Assembly (NCBI RefSeq): GCF_030418125.1
Contig: NZ_JAUHTR010000022.1
Coordinates: forward strand, 1 to 57,498
Reading direction: 5' to 3'
Length of the DNA: 57,498 nt
From: Fictibacillus fluitans
GTDB taxonomy: Bacteria > Bacillota > Bacilli > Bacillales > Fictibacillaceae
Positions 57,479 to 57,498 of this stretch are shown in pieces. Position 1 is the stretch's first letter, and every line of letters begins with the position of its first letter. Below the pieces are notes generated by a model. It searched no databases, had not been told where the DNA came from, and saw only the letters and a program-made list of their open reading frames with translations. A program made the position numbers and the translations under genes.

Positions 57479-57498
57479 TTAAAAAACGAAGGCAGGAC

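Overview
The window looks like a chromosomal segment of a Gram-positive, moderately low-GC member of the Bacillaceae. Many genes resemble Bacillus subtilis genes (iolS, cwlK, yhfK, ykhA, citM/citS/citT, fdhD). Ribosome binding sites are AGGAGG-like, intrinsic terminators are strong, and there is an S-box leader plus sites resembling CcpA cre and CodY boxes. A Fictibacillus-like or related genus is possible, but I cannot fix the genus. No rRNA, tRNA, CRISPR array, transposase or phage gene was seen. All family calls rest on reading the protein sequences; no search was run.

Layout. 1-9.95 kb: housekeeping and accessory genes, including a MazG-like pyrophosphohydrolase, an RlmI-type rRNA methyltransferase, a formate/oxalate-themed group (OFA transporter, DUF2294 protein, a 40-residue ORF and fdhD), two DinB-type or membrane genes, a ferritin-like protein, an IolS-like reductase, an acyl-CoA thioesterase coupled to an unknown gene, and a LysR regulator. 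10-15 kb: a VCBS-like protein, a dispersed Bacillaceae-type repeat, then a SAM-I (S-box) riboswitch controlling a sugar-type ABC importer, a good candidate for methylthioribose uptake. 15-27 kb: a bicovalent-flavin oxidoreductase, an apparent lipid-related operon (DinB, extended SDR, DUF4442 hotdog, SCP2), a second copy of the dispersed repeat, an Hsp31-like protein, SDRs, CwlK endopeptidase, a SIMPL protein and an ABC-2 exporter.

27-42.1 kb is a visibly more A/T-rich carbohydrate island. A divergent AraC regulator faces a GH127-like enzyme, a CUT1 importer of the LplB/LplC/YtcQ type, a beta-helix plus PKD protein, a GH2 enzyme, a GH172 (DUF2961) enzyme and a very divergent GH38-like enzyme. 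None of the five enzymes or enzyme-like proteins has a signal peptide, so the likely scheme is import of an oligosaccharide, perhaps rich in furanosides, followed by cytoplasmic dismantling. A near-perfect cre lies in front of the importer. This is the best candidate for an undescribed system.

42.1-57.5 kb: citrate transporter with its two-component system, a glutaminyl-tRNA synthetase (unusual for a bacillus), a complete LIV-type branched-chain amino-acid importer with a CodY-like site and a perfect palindrome at its promoter, a FUSC-family membrane protein overlapping a convergent zinc-ribbon gene, a renal-dipeptidase homologue and an Est30-like carboxylesterase.

A recurring oddity is a set of intergenic arrays with a 21-bp period (61-184, 46001-46127, less regular at 5741-5844). 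Each has its own sequence but the same period, about two helical turns.
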